Notes under the pieces: model-generated
Told to the model about the DNA's origin: nothing
The model's input: the letters and a program-made list of their open reading frames with translations, nothing else
Databases searched by the model: none
Translations under genes and position numbers: made by a program
Shown here: positions 6,583 to 16,913 of the stretch, one piece after another
Numbering within the stretch: position 1 is the stretch's first letter
Layout of the letters: each line of letters opens with the position of its first letter
Source: Geopseudomonas sagittaria
Lineage (GTDB): Bacteria; Pseudomonadota; Gammaproteobacteria; Pseudomonadales; Pseudomonadaceae
Direction: 5' to 3'
Length of the DNA: 64,000 bases
Assembly (NCBI RefSeq): GCF_900115715.1
Contig: NZ_FOXM01000010.1
Span: 1-64,000 of the forward strand

Positions 6583-8064
6583 TCAGGCGCTGACGGCGAC
6601 TTTCTCGGCGGCGGCTTCAGTCTTCTGCCAGGGAGCCTGCAGCTTGCTCCAGCACGGATTGTTCAGGGTCATGTCCATGTCACGGGCGAAGATGGCGAAG
6701 CCGTCGAAGCCGTGGTACGGGCCGGAGTAGTCCCAGGAGTGCATCTGGCGGAAGGGGATGCCCATCTTCTGGAAGATGAACTTTTCCTTGATGCCGGAAC
6801 CGATCAGGTCGGGCTTGACGCGCTTGACGAACTCTTCGAACTCGTAGCCGGTGACATCGTCGTACAGCAGGGTGGCGCTGCCCATTTCCTTCATGGTGCG
6901 GTCGTAGTCGTCGTTGTGACCGAACTCATAACCGGTACCGACCACTTCCATGCCCAGATCTTCATAGGCACCGATCACGTGGCGCGGGCGCAGGCCGCCG
7001 ATGTAGAGCATGACGCGCTTGCCTTCCAGGCGCGGACGGTACTTGGCGACGACGGCTTCCCACTCGGCCTTGTACTTGGCACACACTTCTTCGCACTTGG
7101 CCTGGATCGACTCGTCGAACTGGGCGGCGATGGCGCGCAGCGACTCGATGGTCTTGGTCGGGCCGAAGAAGTTGTATTCCATCCATGGGATACCGTACTT
7201 CTCTTCCATGTGACGGGAGATGTAGTTCATCGAGCGGTAGCAGTGCACCAGGTTCAGCTTGACCTTCGGGGTCAGCTCGATTTCGGCGATGGAGCCGTCG
7301 CCGGACCACTGGGCAACCACGCGCAGGCCCATTTCCTCGAGGAGGATGCGCGAGGACCAGGCGTCGCCACCGATGTTGTAGTCACCGATGATGGCCACGT
7401 CGTAAGGCGTGGTCTGGAAGGAGTTGTCCTCGTCGCGGGCACCCAGCACCCAGTCGCGCACGGCGTCGTTGGCGATGTGGTGACCGAGGGACTGCGACAC
7501 GCCGCGGAAACCTTCGCAACGCACCGGCACCACGGTGGTGTCGTGCTCGGCAGCCTTCTTCTTGGCGACGGCTTCGATGTCGTCGCCGATCAGGCCGATC
7601 GGGCACTCGGACTGGATGGAAACGCCCTTGTTCAGCGGGAACAGGGTTTCGACTTCGTCGATCAGCTTGGCGAGCTTCTTGTCGCCGCCGAAGACGATGT
7701 CCTTCTCCTGGAAGTCGGAGGTGAAGTTCATGGTGACGAAGGCGTTCACGCCGGTGGTGCCGATGTAGTAGTTACGGCGGCCCGCACGCGAATACTGCCC
7801 GCAGCCGACCGGGCCGTGGGAGATGTGGATCATGTCCTTGATCGGACCCCAGACCACACCCTTGGAGCCGGCGTAGGCGCAGCCGCGGATGGTCATCAGA
7901 CCCGGCAGCGACTTCTTGTTGGAGGTGATGCACTTCTTCGATTGTTCCAGGGTCGGATCGTTCGGAGACAGGTGCTTCGCGCGGTCCTTGCGGGCCTTCT
8001 CGGGATAGACTTCCAGGACTTCCTGGATGAGGCTTTCGACCTCTTCGCGTGACATACCGGACAT
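6583..8064 (-). CDS. nifD: Nitrogenase MoFe protein alpha chain
   Basis: 493 residues. The catalytic subunit carries FeMo-co: Cys275 and His442, the two cofactor ligands, and His195 are all present, as are P-cluster ligands Cys62, Cys88 and Cys154. These fall at exactly the A. vinelandii numbers when counting from ATG at 8064, which supports that start ([10 protein letters not shown]). Identity to A. vinelandii NifD is high by recall. It reduces N2 to ammonia with electrons from NifH. Preceded by two stem-loops in the nifH-nifD gap. Confidence 0.98.
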   Translation of the reverse strand: MSGMSREEVESLIQEVLEVYPEKARKDRAKHLSPNDPTLEQSKKCITSNKKSLPGLMTIRGCAYAGSKGVVWGPIKDMIHISHGPVGCGQYSRAGRRNYYIGTTGVNAFVTMNFTSDFQEKDIVFGGDKKLAKLIDEVETLFPLNKGVSIQSECPIGLIGDDIEAVAKKKAAEHDTTVVPVRCEGFRGVSQSLGHHIANDAVRDWVLGARDEDNSFQTTPYDVAIIGDYNIGGDAWSSRILLEEMGLRVVAQWSGDGSIAEIELTPKVKLNLVHCYRSMNYISRHMEEKYGIPWMEYNFFGPTKTIESLRAIAAQFDESIQAKCEEVCAKYKAEWEAVVAKYRPRLEGKRVMLYIGGLRPRHVIGAYEDLGMEVVGTGYEFGHNDDYDRTMKEMGSATLLYDDVTGYEFEEFVKRVKPDLIGSGIKEKFIFQKMGIPFRQMHSWDYSGPYHGFDGFAIFARDMDMTLNNPCWSKLQAPWQKTEAAAEKVAVSA

Positions 8065-8110
8065 GGGTATGACTCCTCTTGCCTTGCGTTCATATGCGGG
8101 TAACGGATCA

Positions 8111-8137
8111 GTCGCACTGCGCACCGCGCAGTGCGAC
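8111..8137 (-). promoter_or_regulatory. nifH-nifD intergenic stem-loop 1
   Basis: A 12-bp perfect stem (GTCGCACTGCGC / GCGCAGTGCGAC) with a 3-base loop lies in the 122-base gap after nifH. It is followed in the minus direction's upstream side by a second stem-loop (8143-8163). Such structures are known to raise nifH mRNA over nifDK in other diazotrophs by partial termination or 3'-end protection. Confidence 0.65.
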
Positions 8138-8142
8138 TATCC

Positions 8143-8163
8143 GGCAGGGCCCATCTGCCCTGC
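8143..8163 (-). promoter_or_regulatory. nifH-nifD intergenic stem-loop 2
   Basis: GCAGGGC-loop-GCCCTGC, 23 bases past the nifH stop and before stem-loop 1 in the direction of transcription. No T-tract. Confidence 0.5.
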
Positions 8164-8186
8164 CCCGTCCTGCTGCAACGGTGCGA

Positions 8187-9272
<1,086 letters not shown>

Positions 9273-9327
9273 ACCCAACAAACTTCCCGATAACCACCAG
9301 CACACTCTCCAGTGAACTTTGCGCAGT

Positions 9328-9343
9328 TGTGGCAAATACGACA
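9328..9343. promoter_or_regulatory. NifA upstream activator site 2
   Basis: TGT-N10-ACA (TGTGGCAAATACGACA), about 107 bases upstream of the plus-strand sigma-54 promoter and about 170 bases from that of nifH. Confidence 0.85.
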
Positions 9344-9448
9344 ATTGTCGCGAAACAACTCGCTCCAGCCCGTCAAAGTGCGCTACGTTAAACTCCCGAA
9401 CATCAATGAATCCTTTCAAGATCAATGAGTTGTAACGATCACAAAAAG

Positions 9449-9464
9449 TGGCGCGGATATTGCG
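9449..9464 (+). promoter_or_regulatory. Sigma-54 promoter of the SIR2-like operon
   Basis: TGGCGCGGATATTGCG, with GG and GC 10 bases apart, 47 bases before the GTG start of the SIR2-like gene. Slightly weaker match than the nifH promoter. Confidence 0.75.
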
Positions 9465-9510
9465 ATTGGACACTGCAGCACTACGCCCTTATTCCCAGCA
9501 GGAGAGTCCA

Positions 9511-10407
9511 GTGAACAGCAGCCAGATAAAGGAGATCCTTGCCCAGCTCGGCAGCGGCGACGTCGTTCCCTACCTGGGCCCCGGCGTCCTCGACGGCGTG
9601 GTCGACCGCGTGAGCGGCCAGCCGATCCCCGCCGACAGCGACAGCCTGATCCTCGCCATGACCGGCGGCCAGCCGATGTCGCCGCGGCTGATGTACGAGT
9701 TCCCGCGCGCCGCCATGCACCTGGAGAACAAGAAGGGGCGCAGCTACATCGAGCGCTTCCTGACCCAGACCTACGGCGGCGACAACTGGACGCCCTCGCC
9801 CATGCACCAGTGGCTGGCCGACCTGCAGCTGCCCTACGTCATCGACTGCAACCGCGACACCCAGCTGCAGCGCTGCTATGCCGACCGTGCACACACCCTG
9901 GTGGTCGGCGCCGCGCGCCTGGCCGGCACGCCCTACCGCTTCGACCTCTACCAGGGCGAGGGCGGCCAGTACCGGCCGATCAGCCTGGCCGAGGTGGATA
10001 CGGCGCTGCCGGTGCTGTTCAAGCCGCTGGGCACGCCGCTGCCCAAGCCGAGCTTTGTTGCCTCGGATGCCGACTTCGTCGACTACATCACCGAGCTGAT
10101 GGGCGGCTTCGCCGTGCCGGCCTGGGTCAAGCTCAAGCGCCGCAACCAGCGCTACCTGTTCCTCGGCATGCCCTTCAACCGCGACACCGAGCGCATGGTG
10201 ATGAGCGACCTGATCCACGACGCCGCCACGCCGGCCGGCTGGGCGCTGATTGCCGCACCCGGCAACAGCGCGCGCAAGCTCTGCGCGCGCAAGCACGTGC
10301 AACTGATCGAGGCCGACTGGAGCAGCCTGTTTGCCCTCGGCAACCCCGCCACCGCCGCCCACGCCCCCTGCGGCGGCCTGAATCCCTTGACCGACATGAG
10401 AGCCTGA
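9511..10407 (+). CDS. SIR2-like nif-associated protein
   Basis: 298 residues from GTG at 9511, preferred because GGAGAG sits 5-10 bases upstream and the upstream in-frame region overlaps the sigma-54 promoter. Residues about 5-30 (ILAQLGSGDVVPYLGPGVL) fit the start of a SIR2-type nucleotide-binding fold, with G-x-G in place of the usual GAG. The rest has no motif I can name. A homologue sits upstream of nifH in Azotobacter-type clusters as I recall. The substrate is unknown; NAD-related or regulatory roles are guesses. Co-transcribed with the next gene (2-base gap) and, by its promoter, expressed with nitrogenase. Confidence 0.75.
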   Translation: MNSSQIKEILAQLGSGDVVPYLGPGVLDGVVDRVSGQPIPADSDSLILAMTGGQPMSPRLMYEFPRAAMHLENKKGRSYIERFLTQTYGGDNWTPSPMHQWLADLQLPYVIDCNRDTQLQRCYADRAHTLVVGAARLAGTPYRFDLYQGEGGQYRPISLAEVDTALPVLFKPLGTPLPKPSFVASDADFVDYITELMGGFAVPAWVKLKRRNQRYLFLGMPFNRDTERMVMSDLIHDAATPAGWALIAAPGNSARKLCARKHVQLIEADWSSLFALGNPATAAHAPCGGLNPLTDMRA

Positions 10408-10409
10408 CC

Positions 10410-10973
10410 ATGCTGCTGAAAACCTACGAAGCCCAAAACCTGCTGTGCAACCTGAGCGTGCTCGGTGCCACCAGCCGGATCGACACCTACGCCTTCCGGG
10501 GCGACCTGGTGCTCGAGGAAGGCGAGATCGCCGACGACGCCGGCCGCCGCCTGCCGCCGACCGCGGTGGTCAAGCAGTCCATCGTGCTGGTGAGCGGCAA
10601 CAAGCTGGCCATGGTCGCCGGCGGCCTGGTGCATCTGCGCGAGCTGCCGCTGTTCATCGAGCGCTATCGCGGCGACCTGGCCGCCGGGGTCAGCGTGCTG
10701 TTCTACGTCGAGGACCTGACCAAGGCGCTCATCACCGAGCTGGACGGCGTGCCGATGATCCTGCTGCCGCACGAGGAAGGCGCCATCTGGAACACCCTGA
10801 TGGGCGACCTGCGTCTGGACAAGGAGGACTTCAAGGGCCAGAGCGCCGAAGACAAGGTGATCACACAGTACGAAGCGCTGAAGACCTTCAAGCCCAAGCT
10901 GGAAACCGTCGCCTTCGAGACCGCCCTGACCTTCGTCAGCAAGATCCAGCGCGAGCATCGCGGTCCGGTCTGA
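10410..10973 (+). CDS. Unknown nif-coexpressed protein
   Basis: 187 residues, soluble, no recognised domain. It starts 2 bases after the SIR2-like stop, so the two are translationally coupled and probably work together. The N-terminal half looks beta-rich (LVLEEGEIADDAGRRLPP; SIVLVSGNKLAMVAGG), the C-terminal third helical and charged. No cysteine cluster is present, only one Cys near residue 13, so it is unlikely to be an iron-sulfur protein. Followed directly by a terminator. Confidence 0.7.
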   Translation: MLLKTYEAQNLLCNLSVLGATSRIDTYAFRGDLVLEEGEIADDAGRRLPPTAVVKQSIVLVSGNKLAMVAGGLVHLRELPLFIERYRGDLAAGVSVLFYVEDLTKALITELDGVPMILLPHEEGAIWNTLMGDLRLDKEDFKGQSAEDKVITQYEALKTFKPKLETVAFETALTFVSKIQREHRGPV

Positions 10974-11011
10974 TTCATTTGCTCTACAGAGTCCCGCTTG
11001 GCCTATAAGCC

Positions 11012-11041
11012 ACTCCCCCGCTCCAGGGGGAGTTTTTCTTT
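11012..11041 (+). terminator. Terminator of the SIR2-like operon
   Basis: ACTCCCCC, 6-base loop, GGGGGAGT followed by TTTTCTTT, 39 bases after the stop at 10973. Confidence 0.85.
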
Positions 11042-11048
11042 GCGCGGC

Positions 11049-11786
11049 CTACCGCGGTCGCCGCAGCGCGGTAAACGCCCCCAGCTCCCACTCGCGCAGC
11101 GCCAGCAGCAGCCCGCAGCCGTGCCGCTTGCTCAGCGGGGCGGCGAGACTCTCCTCGTGCAGTTCGGCGAACTTCTGCCGCAGCTTGCGGATCTCCGCCT
11201 GCAGGCGGGCCTGTGCCGACTCGGTGAGCATGCCGTGGGAGAACGCCAGCACCTCGTCGCTGCCGGTGAAGTCGCTGGCGAGGAAGTCGGCCAGGCCGCG
11301 GCGACGGAAGAACGCGCGGATCGGGCCGTCGGGCAGCCAGTCGAAGTCGCGCGCCACGTTGAGGCGCACGCGGTTGCCCGGCAGCAGCTGGATCAGGCGC
11401 AGGCGGTCCAGGCGCGCCAGGCGCTGGATGCACTCGGCCTCGCTCAGTCGGTATACGCCGAGGATCTCCGCCAGGGTCCACTGGTTGAGCACGCACACCG
11501 CCACCAGCAGCAGCTTCTCGTCGCCGATCAGCTCCTGTTCCTGGTCTTCACTGAGGGTGTGCAGGCGGCTTTCGCCGAGCGCCGCCTCCTGGGTCAGTTC
11601 GGCGAGGGTGAAGCCGAGCAGGTGGCTGATCTCCAGCAGTCGTTCCAGACTGAAGCGTTGCGTGGCGAACATGCGCTTGATGCTCGGCTCGGAGACGCCG
11701 AGGGCGCTGGCCAGCTCGCGGTAGGTCATGCCGTGGATCTTCAGGCGGCGCTTGAGGGTGGCCACCAGCTGGTCGAGTTCGCTCAT
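11049..11786 (-). CDS. XRE-family transcriptional regulator
   Basis: 245 residues. An N-terminal helix-turn-helix of the Cro/C1 type spans about residues 8-62 (MTYRELASALGVSEPSIKRM). The remaining ~180 residues are a helical domain of unknown ligand, with a charged coiled segment at about 195-220. It converges on the SIR2-like operon and diverges from the ceramidase-like gene, which it may control. Nothing ties it to nif. Confidence 0.8.
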   Translation of the reverse strand: MSELDQLVATLKRRLKIHGMTYRELASALGVSEPSIKRMFATQRFSLERLLEISHLLGFTLAELTQEAALGESRLHTLSEDQEQELIGDEKLLLVAVCVLNQWTLAEILGVYRLSEAECIQRLARLDRLRLIQLLPGNRVRLNVARDFDWLPDGPIRAFFRRRGLADFLASDFTGSDEVLAFSHGMLTESAQARLQAEIRKLRQKFAELHEESLAAPLSKRHGCGLLLALREWELGAFTALRRPR

Positions 11787-11902
11787 GGGAAAGTCGCATA
11801 TTCCGATACTTTGCCGGTCAGTCTACGCGCCTTTTTCCGCCAAAGTTCAACCAATTCTTGCCGGCAGGCATCCTGAGCCCGTCCATTTCAGGGAGAAATG
11901 CC

Positions 11903-12733
11903 ATGAACCGCCTGCGCCACCATCTGCCCCTCGCGCTCACCGCGCTGCTATGCATCGCTGCCCTGCTCTACGGCCCCATCGCCCAGCTGGCCAACTACCA
12001 CGCCTTCGCCGACCAGAGCGAAGTCTTCGGCATCGCGCACTTCGCCGACGTGCTGTCCAACCTCGGCTTCGCCCTGGTCGCGCTGTGGGGTCTGTGGCGC
12101 CTGGTGCCGGCGCGCCACTCGGCCGCTCTGGTTCACGGCTGGCCCGGCTACTGCCTGTTTCTCGTCGGCCTGCTGCTGACCGCCTTCGGCTCCAGCTGGT
12201 ATCACCTCGATCCCGACAACGCGCGGCTGGTCTGGGACCGCGTGCCCATCGCCCTGGCCAGCGTCGGCCTGCTCGCCGGGGTGTGGGGCGACTGCCGCCA
12301 GCGCAGCTGCGCCCTGCTCGCTGGTGTGCTGGCCGTGGCCGCGCCGCTGAGCGTCGCATGGTGGTACTGGACCGATCTGGCCGGCGCCGACGACCTGCGC
12401 CCCTACCTGCTGCTGCAGGTGCTGCCGATCGTGCTGATCCCGCTGTGGCAGTGGCTGCACGGCCGCCCGCGCGGCGAGCGCCTGGCCTTCGCTGCGGCGC
12501 TGGCGCTGTACCTGGTCGGCAAGTGCGCCGAACTGCTCGACCACCAGCTCGCCGCACTGCTCGGCCCGCTCAGCGGCCACACCCTCAAGCACCTGCTGTC
12601 CAGCGTCGCCACCGCCGTGGTGGTCGCCCAACTGGTCCGGCGCAGCCGCACGACTCTGCAGAATCCGCGCGCCCCGCTGGCCGCCGACACGGCCGCGGTG
12701 GCACCATCGCGGCACAGCACTCCCCATCACTGA
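11903..12733 (+). CDS. Ceramidase/CREST-family membrane protein
   Basis: 276 residues with about seven hydrophobic segments and an N-terminal signal-anchor. The motifs SSWYHLDPDNARLVWDR (about 97-113) and HTLKHLLSS (about 227-235) supply the Ser, Asp and His residues that bind zinc in the alkaline ceramidase/CREST hydrolases. Bacterial members act on amide-linked lipids, but the substrate here is unknown. The start has GGGAGAA 5-11 bases upstream. Only 15 bases separate it from the next lipid gene, suggesting an operon for membrane lipid turnover. Confidence 0.7.
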   Translation: MNRLRHHLPLALTALLCIAALLYGPIAQLANYHAFADQSEVFGIAHFADVLSNLGFALVALWGLWRLVPARHSAALVHGWPGYCLFLVGLLLTAFGSSWYHLDPDNARLVWDRVPIALASVGLLAGVWGDCRQRSCALLAGVLAVAAPLSVAWWYWTDLAGADDLRPYLLLQVLPIVLIPLWQWLHGRPRGERLAFAAALALYLVGKCAELLDHQLAALLGPLSGHTLKHLLSSVATAVVVAQLVRRSRTTLQNPRAPLAADTAAVAPSRHSTPHH

Positions 12734-12748
12734 GGTCAGGGAACGATC

Positions 12749-14923
12749 ATGCTCAAGACTCTCCTGCGCCGCCTGTTCCAGGCCCTGTTGCGCGTCCGCG
12801 TCCACGGCGATCCCGAGGTGTTGCGCAACCCGCGCACGCTGATCGTCGCCAACCACGAGTCGTTCCTCGACGGTCTGCTGCTCGGCCTGTTCCTGCCGGT
12901 CGACGCGGTGTTCGTGGTCCACACGCAGATCGCCAACCGCCCGCTGTTCCGCTGCCTGCTGTATTTCGTGCCGCACCTGGCGGTCGATTCGACCAGCCCG
13001 CTGGCGATCAAGCAGATCGTCAAGCTGGTGGAAAGCGGCCGGCCGGTGATGATCTTCCCCGAGGGGCGGATCACCCGCACCGGCTCGCTGATGAAGGTCT
13101 ACGACGGCGCCGCCTTCGTCGCCGCCAAGACCGGCGCGACCATCGTGCCGGTGCGCATCGACGGTGCCGCGCAGAGCTACTTCGGCCGTCTGGCCGGCGT
13201 CTATCCGCGCCGCGCGCTGCCCCAGGTGAGCATCGCCATCCAGCCGCGCCGCTACATCCCGATGCCCGCGCTGCCGTCGGCCAAGCTGCGCCGCCGGCGT
13301 GCCGGCGAGCTGCTGCGCCACATCCTCCTCGACATGCTGGTCGCCACCCGCCCGCAGCGCACCCTGTTCGAGGCCTTCCTCGAGGCCAAAGCCACCTTCG
13401 GCAGCCACTACAAGCTGGTCGAGGACATCCGCCTGCAGGAGGAGTCCTACGGCTCGCTGCTGAAGATGGCCCTGGGCCTGGCCCGCCTGATGGCGCGGCA
13501 CAGCGCGCCGGGCGAGGTGGTCGGCGTGCTCACCCCCAACGCCGCGCCGACCCTCGGCCTGGTGCTCGGTCTGTCGCTGTCCGCGCGCATCCCCGCCCTG
13601 CTCAACTACACCGCCGGCAGCGAGGGCCTGCGCGCCGCCTGCACCGCCGCCAACATCAAGACCATCGTCGCCTCGCGCACCTTCATCGACAAGGCGCGCC
13701 TCGGCCACCTGCTCGACCAGCTCGACGGCATCCGCGTGCTGTACCTGGAGGACCTCAAGCGCGAGCTGACCATCGCCGACCGCCTGTGGCTGCTCGCCCA
13801 CCTGTTCGCCCCGCGCCGCGCCGCGCTGCCCCAGCAGCCCGACGATGCCGCGCTGGTGCTGTTCACCTCCGGCTCGGAAGGCAAGCCCAAGGGCGTGGTG
13901 CATTCGCACAGCTCGCTGCTGTCCAACGTCGCCCAGGTGCGCGCGGTGGCCGACTTCACCCCGCTCGACAAGTTCATGATGGCGCTGCCGCTGTTCCACT
14001 CCTTCGGCCTGACCTGCGGCGTGCTGCTGCCGCTGGTGTCCGGCTGCAAGGTGTTCCTCTACCCCAGCCCGCTGCACTACCGGATCATTCCGGAGATCGT
14101 CTACGACCGCGACTGCACCGTGCTGTTCGGTACCTCGACCTTCCTCGCCCACTACGGCAAGTTCGCCCACCCCTACGACTTCGGCCGCCTGCGCTACGTG
14201 GTCGCCGGCGCCGAGCGCCTCAACGACGAGGTGCGCCAGCTGTGGATCGACAAGTTCGGCATCCGCATCCTCGAAGGCTACGGCGTCACCGAGTGCGCGC
14301 CGGTGGTGGCGGTCAACGTGCCGATGGCCTGCCGCCGCGGCAGCGTCGGCCAGCTGCTGCCCGGCATGCGCTACCAGCTCGAAGCGGTGCCCGGCATCGA
14401 CAACGGCGGCGCGCTGCACGTGCAGGGGCCGAACCTGATGAAGGGCTACCTGCTGTTCGACCAGCCCGGCATCATCCAGCCGCCGCCGGCCAGCAGCCCC
14501 GGCTGGTACGCCACCGGCGACATCGTCGAGTTCGACGCCGACGGTTTCCTGCACATCCGCGGCCGCCTCAAGCGCTTCGCCAAACTGGCCGGCGAGATGG
14601 TCTCCCTGGAGGTGGTCGAGCAGATCGCCGCCAGCGCCGCGCCCGGCGCCCTGCACGCCGCCTCGACGCGCAGCGACGCCGGCAAGGGCGAGGCGCTGGT
14701 GCTGTTCACCAGCGCCGCCGAGCTCGGCCGCGAACAGCTGCTCGCCGCGGCGCGCAGCCTCGGCGCCCCGGAACTGGCCGTGCCGCGCGACATCCGCCGC
14801 GTCGCCGAGATCCCCCTGCTCGGCTCGGGCAAGACCGACTACGTCACCCTCAAGCGCATGGCCGAGGCCGGCGCCGAGCGTCCCGCCATCGCGGCGGATG
14901 CCAGCCAGGACAGCCCGACATGA
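12749..14923 (+). CDS. Aas-like acyltransferase / acyl-ACP synthetase
   Basis: 724 residues, close to E. coli Aas (719). The N-terminal PlsC domain (about 1-185) has NHESFLD and FPEGRI. The AMP-binding ligase domain (about 230-700) has LFTSGSEGKPKG, YGVTECAP and the ATGD hinge region. It would reacylate lysophospholipids taken up or made by phospholipases, activating fatty acid on ACP. It overlaps the next gene at ATGA. Function by family; specificity is not visible. Confidence 0.85.
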   Translation: MLKTLLRRLFQALLRVRVHGDPEVLRNPRTLIVANHESFLDGLLLGLFLPVDAVFVVHTQIANRPLFRCLLYFVPHLAVDSTSPLAIKQIVKLVESGRPVMIFPEGRITRTGSLMKVYDGAAFVAAKTGATIVPVRIDGAAQSYFGRLAGVYPRRALPQVSIAIQPRRYIPMPALPSAKLRRRRAGELLRHILLDMLVATRPQRTLFEAFLEAKATFGSHYKLVEDIRLQEESYGSLLKMALGLARLMARHSAPGEVVGVLTPNAAPTLGLVLGLSLSARIPALLNYTAGSEGLRAACTAANIKTIVASRTFIDKARLGHLLDQLDGIRVLYLEDLKRELTIADRLWLLAHLFAPRRAALPQQPDDAALVLFTSGSEGKPKGVVHSHSSLLSNVAQVRAVADFTPLDKFMMALPLFHSFGLTCGVLLPLVSGCKVFLYPSPLHYRIIPEIVYDRDCTVLFGTSTFLAHYGKFAHPYDFGRLRYVVAGAERLNDEVRQLWIDKFGIRILEGYGVTECAPVVAVNVPMACRRGSVGQLLPGMRYQLEAVPGIDNGGALHVQGPNLMKGYLLFDQPGIIQPPPASSPGWYATGDIVEFDADGFLHIRGRLKRFAKLAGEMVSLEVVEQIAASAAPGALHAASTRSDAGKGEALVLFTSAAELGREQLLAAARSLGAPELAVPRDIRRVAEIPLLGSGKTDYVTLKRMAEAGAERPAIAADASQDSPT

Positions 14924-16797
14924 GCTCGCCCCTCGACCTGCTCAAGGCGCGCCGCTTCGGCCCGCTGTTCGCCACCCAGTTCCTCGGCGCGTTCAACGAC
15001 AACCTGTTCAAGAACGCGCTGGTGGTGCTGCTGACCTTCCAGGCCGCGCAGTGGACCACGCTGAGCATCGGCGTGCTGGCCAACCTGGCGGCGGGCATCT
15101 TCATCCTGCCGTTCTTCCTGTTCTCGGCCACCGCCGGCCAGCTCGCCGACAAGTACGACAAGGCGCGCGTCGCGCGCTGGACCAAGCTGCTGGAGATCGT
15201 CATCGTCCTGCTCGCCGGCGCCGGGTTCTGGGCGCACAGCCTGGAGCTGCTGCTCGCCGCGCTGTTCCTGCTCGGCCTGCAGTCGACCCTGTTCGGCCCG
15301 GTGAAGTACGCCATCCTGCCGCAGCACCTGCGCGAGGAAGAGCTGGTCGGCGGCAACGCGCTGATCGAGGCCGGCACCTTCGTCGCCATCCTCATCGGCA
15401 CCCTGGCCGGCGGCCTGCTCGCCGGCATCGACGACGGCAGCCGGTGGATCACCGCCGCCTGCCTGCTGGTCGCCGTGCTCGGCTACTGGAGCAGCCTCGG
15501 CATTCCCGTGGCGCCGGCGCCCGAGCCGGGCCTGAAGGTCAACCTCAACCCGCTGGTGGAAACCTGGCGCAACATCGGCTTCGCCCGCGAGAGCCGCACG
15601 GTGTTCCTGGCGATCCTTGGCATCTCCTGGTTCTGGCTGTACGGCGCGCTGCTGCTCGCCCAGTTCCCGGCCTACGCCAAGGACGTGCTGGGCGGCACGG
15701 AAACCGGGGTGACCCTGCTGCTCGGCGTGTTCACCCTCGGCATCGGCGTCGGCTCGATGCTCTGCGAGCGCCTGTCGGGCAAGCTGGTGGAGATCGGCCT
15801 GGTGCCGCTGGGCTCGATCGGCCTGACCCTGTTCGGCCTCGACCTGGCCTTTGCCTCGCCGGCCAGCCCGCCGCCCGCGCCGCTGGGCCTGGGCGCGCTG
15901 CTGCAGGCGCCCGGCACCCTGCGCGTGCTGTTCGATCTGTTCGGACTGGGACTGTTCGGCGGCTTCTTCATCGTGCCGCTGTACGCGTTGATGCAGCTGC
16001 GCTCCAACCCGGCGCACCGCGCGCGAATCATCGCCGCCAACAACATCATGAACGCGCTGTTCATGGTGATCGGCGCCGGCGCCGCGGCCGCGCTGCTGAG
16101 CGGCGGCCTGTCGATCCCCACCCTGTTCGCCGTCGCCGCGCTGTGCAACGCCGTGGTGGCGCTGTACATCTACCGCCTGGTGCCGGAATTCCTCCTGCGC
16201 TTCATCGTCTGGATGCTGGTGCACTCGGTGTACCGGCTGGACAAGCACAACGTCGAGCGCATCCCCCTGAGCGGCCCGGCGCTGTTGGTGTGCAACCACG
16301 TCAGCTACGTCGACGCCCTGGTGATCACCGCCGCCTGCCGCCGGCCGATCCGCTTCGTCATGGACCACCGCATCTTCCGCTGGCCGCTGCTGTCGTTCGT
16401 GTTCCGCACCGCCCGCGCCATCCCCATCGCCCCGGCCAAGGAGGATGCCGCGCTGCTGGACAAGGCCTACGACGAGGTGGCCGCCGCGCTGGCCGCCGGC
16501 GAGCTGGTGGCGATCTTCCCGGAAGGCCGGCTCAGCCCGGACGGCGAACTCGGCCCGTTCCGCCCCGGCACCCAGCGCATCCTCGAACGCCACCCGGTCG
16601 ATGTACTGCCCATGGCCCTGTCCGGGCTGTGGGACAGCCCGTTCTCGCACAAGGCCGCCTCGCTGCTGGAGCGCCTGCGCCGGCTGCATCCGCTGCGCCG
16701 CATCGCCCTCAGCGTGGGCGCACCGCTGCCGGCGCTGGCCGCCGAGCCGGAACGGCTGCGCGCGCAGGTGCTGGAACTGCGCGGCAGCGTGAAGTGA
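14920..16797 (+). CDS. LplT-like MFS transporter fused to PlsC acyltransferase
   Basis: 625 residues. Residues 1-420 form a 12-helix MFS domain of the lysophospholipid transporter type (LGAFNDNLFKNALVVLL at the N-terminus). Residues about 430-625 are a second PlsC acyltransferase domain with CNHVSYVD and FPEGRL. In E. coli LplT is only a transporter; here import and acylation are fused, while Aas upstream carries another acyltransferase. The ATGA overlap with the upstream gene implies coupled translation. Inner-membrane lipid repair is the likely job. Confidence 0.85.
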   Translation: MSSPLDLLKARRFGPLFATQFLGAFNDNLFKNALVVLLTFQAAQWTTLSIGVLANLAAGIFILPFFLFSATAGQLADKYDKARVARWTKLLEIVIVLLAGAGFWAHSLELLLAALFLLGLQSTLFGPVKYAILPQHLREEELVGGNALIEAGTFVAILIGTLAGGLLAGIDDGSRWITAACLLVAVLGYWSSLGIPVAPAPEPGLKVNLNPLVETWRNIGFARESRTVFLAILGISWFWLYGALLLAQFPAYAKDVLGGTETGVTLLLGVFTLGIGVGSMLCERLSGKLVEIGLVPLGSIGLTLFGLDLAFASPASPPPAPLGLGALLQAPGTLRVLFDLFGLGLFGGFFIVPLYALMQLRSNPAHRARIIAANNIMNALFMVIGAGAAAALLSGGLSIPTLFAVAALCNAVVALYIYRLVPEFLLRFIVWMLVHSVYRLDKHNVERIPLSGPALLVCNHVSYVDALVITAACRRPIRFVMDHRIFRWPLLSFVFRTARAIPIAPAKEDAALLDKAYDEVAAALAAGELVAIFPEGRLSPDGELGPFRPGTQRILERHPVDVLPMALSGLWDSPFSHKAASLLERLRRLHPLRRIALSVGAPLPALAAEPERLRAQVLELRGSVK

Positions 16798-16913
16798 AGC
16801 GCCTCGCGCCGGGCCAGGGAGTGGCTGCACCGCTGGGCCGGTAGCGGCTCGCCCGGCTGCGCGACCGGGGTATGCTCGAACGCATGGCAACTTCGCTGGA
16901 TGAAGGAGTCGTG

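Noticed and set aside
4779-6593. 604-residue plus-strand open frame
   Set aside because: It is the mirror of nifK, whose ligand cysteines and length are conserved; no ribosome site or domain.
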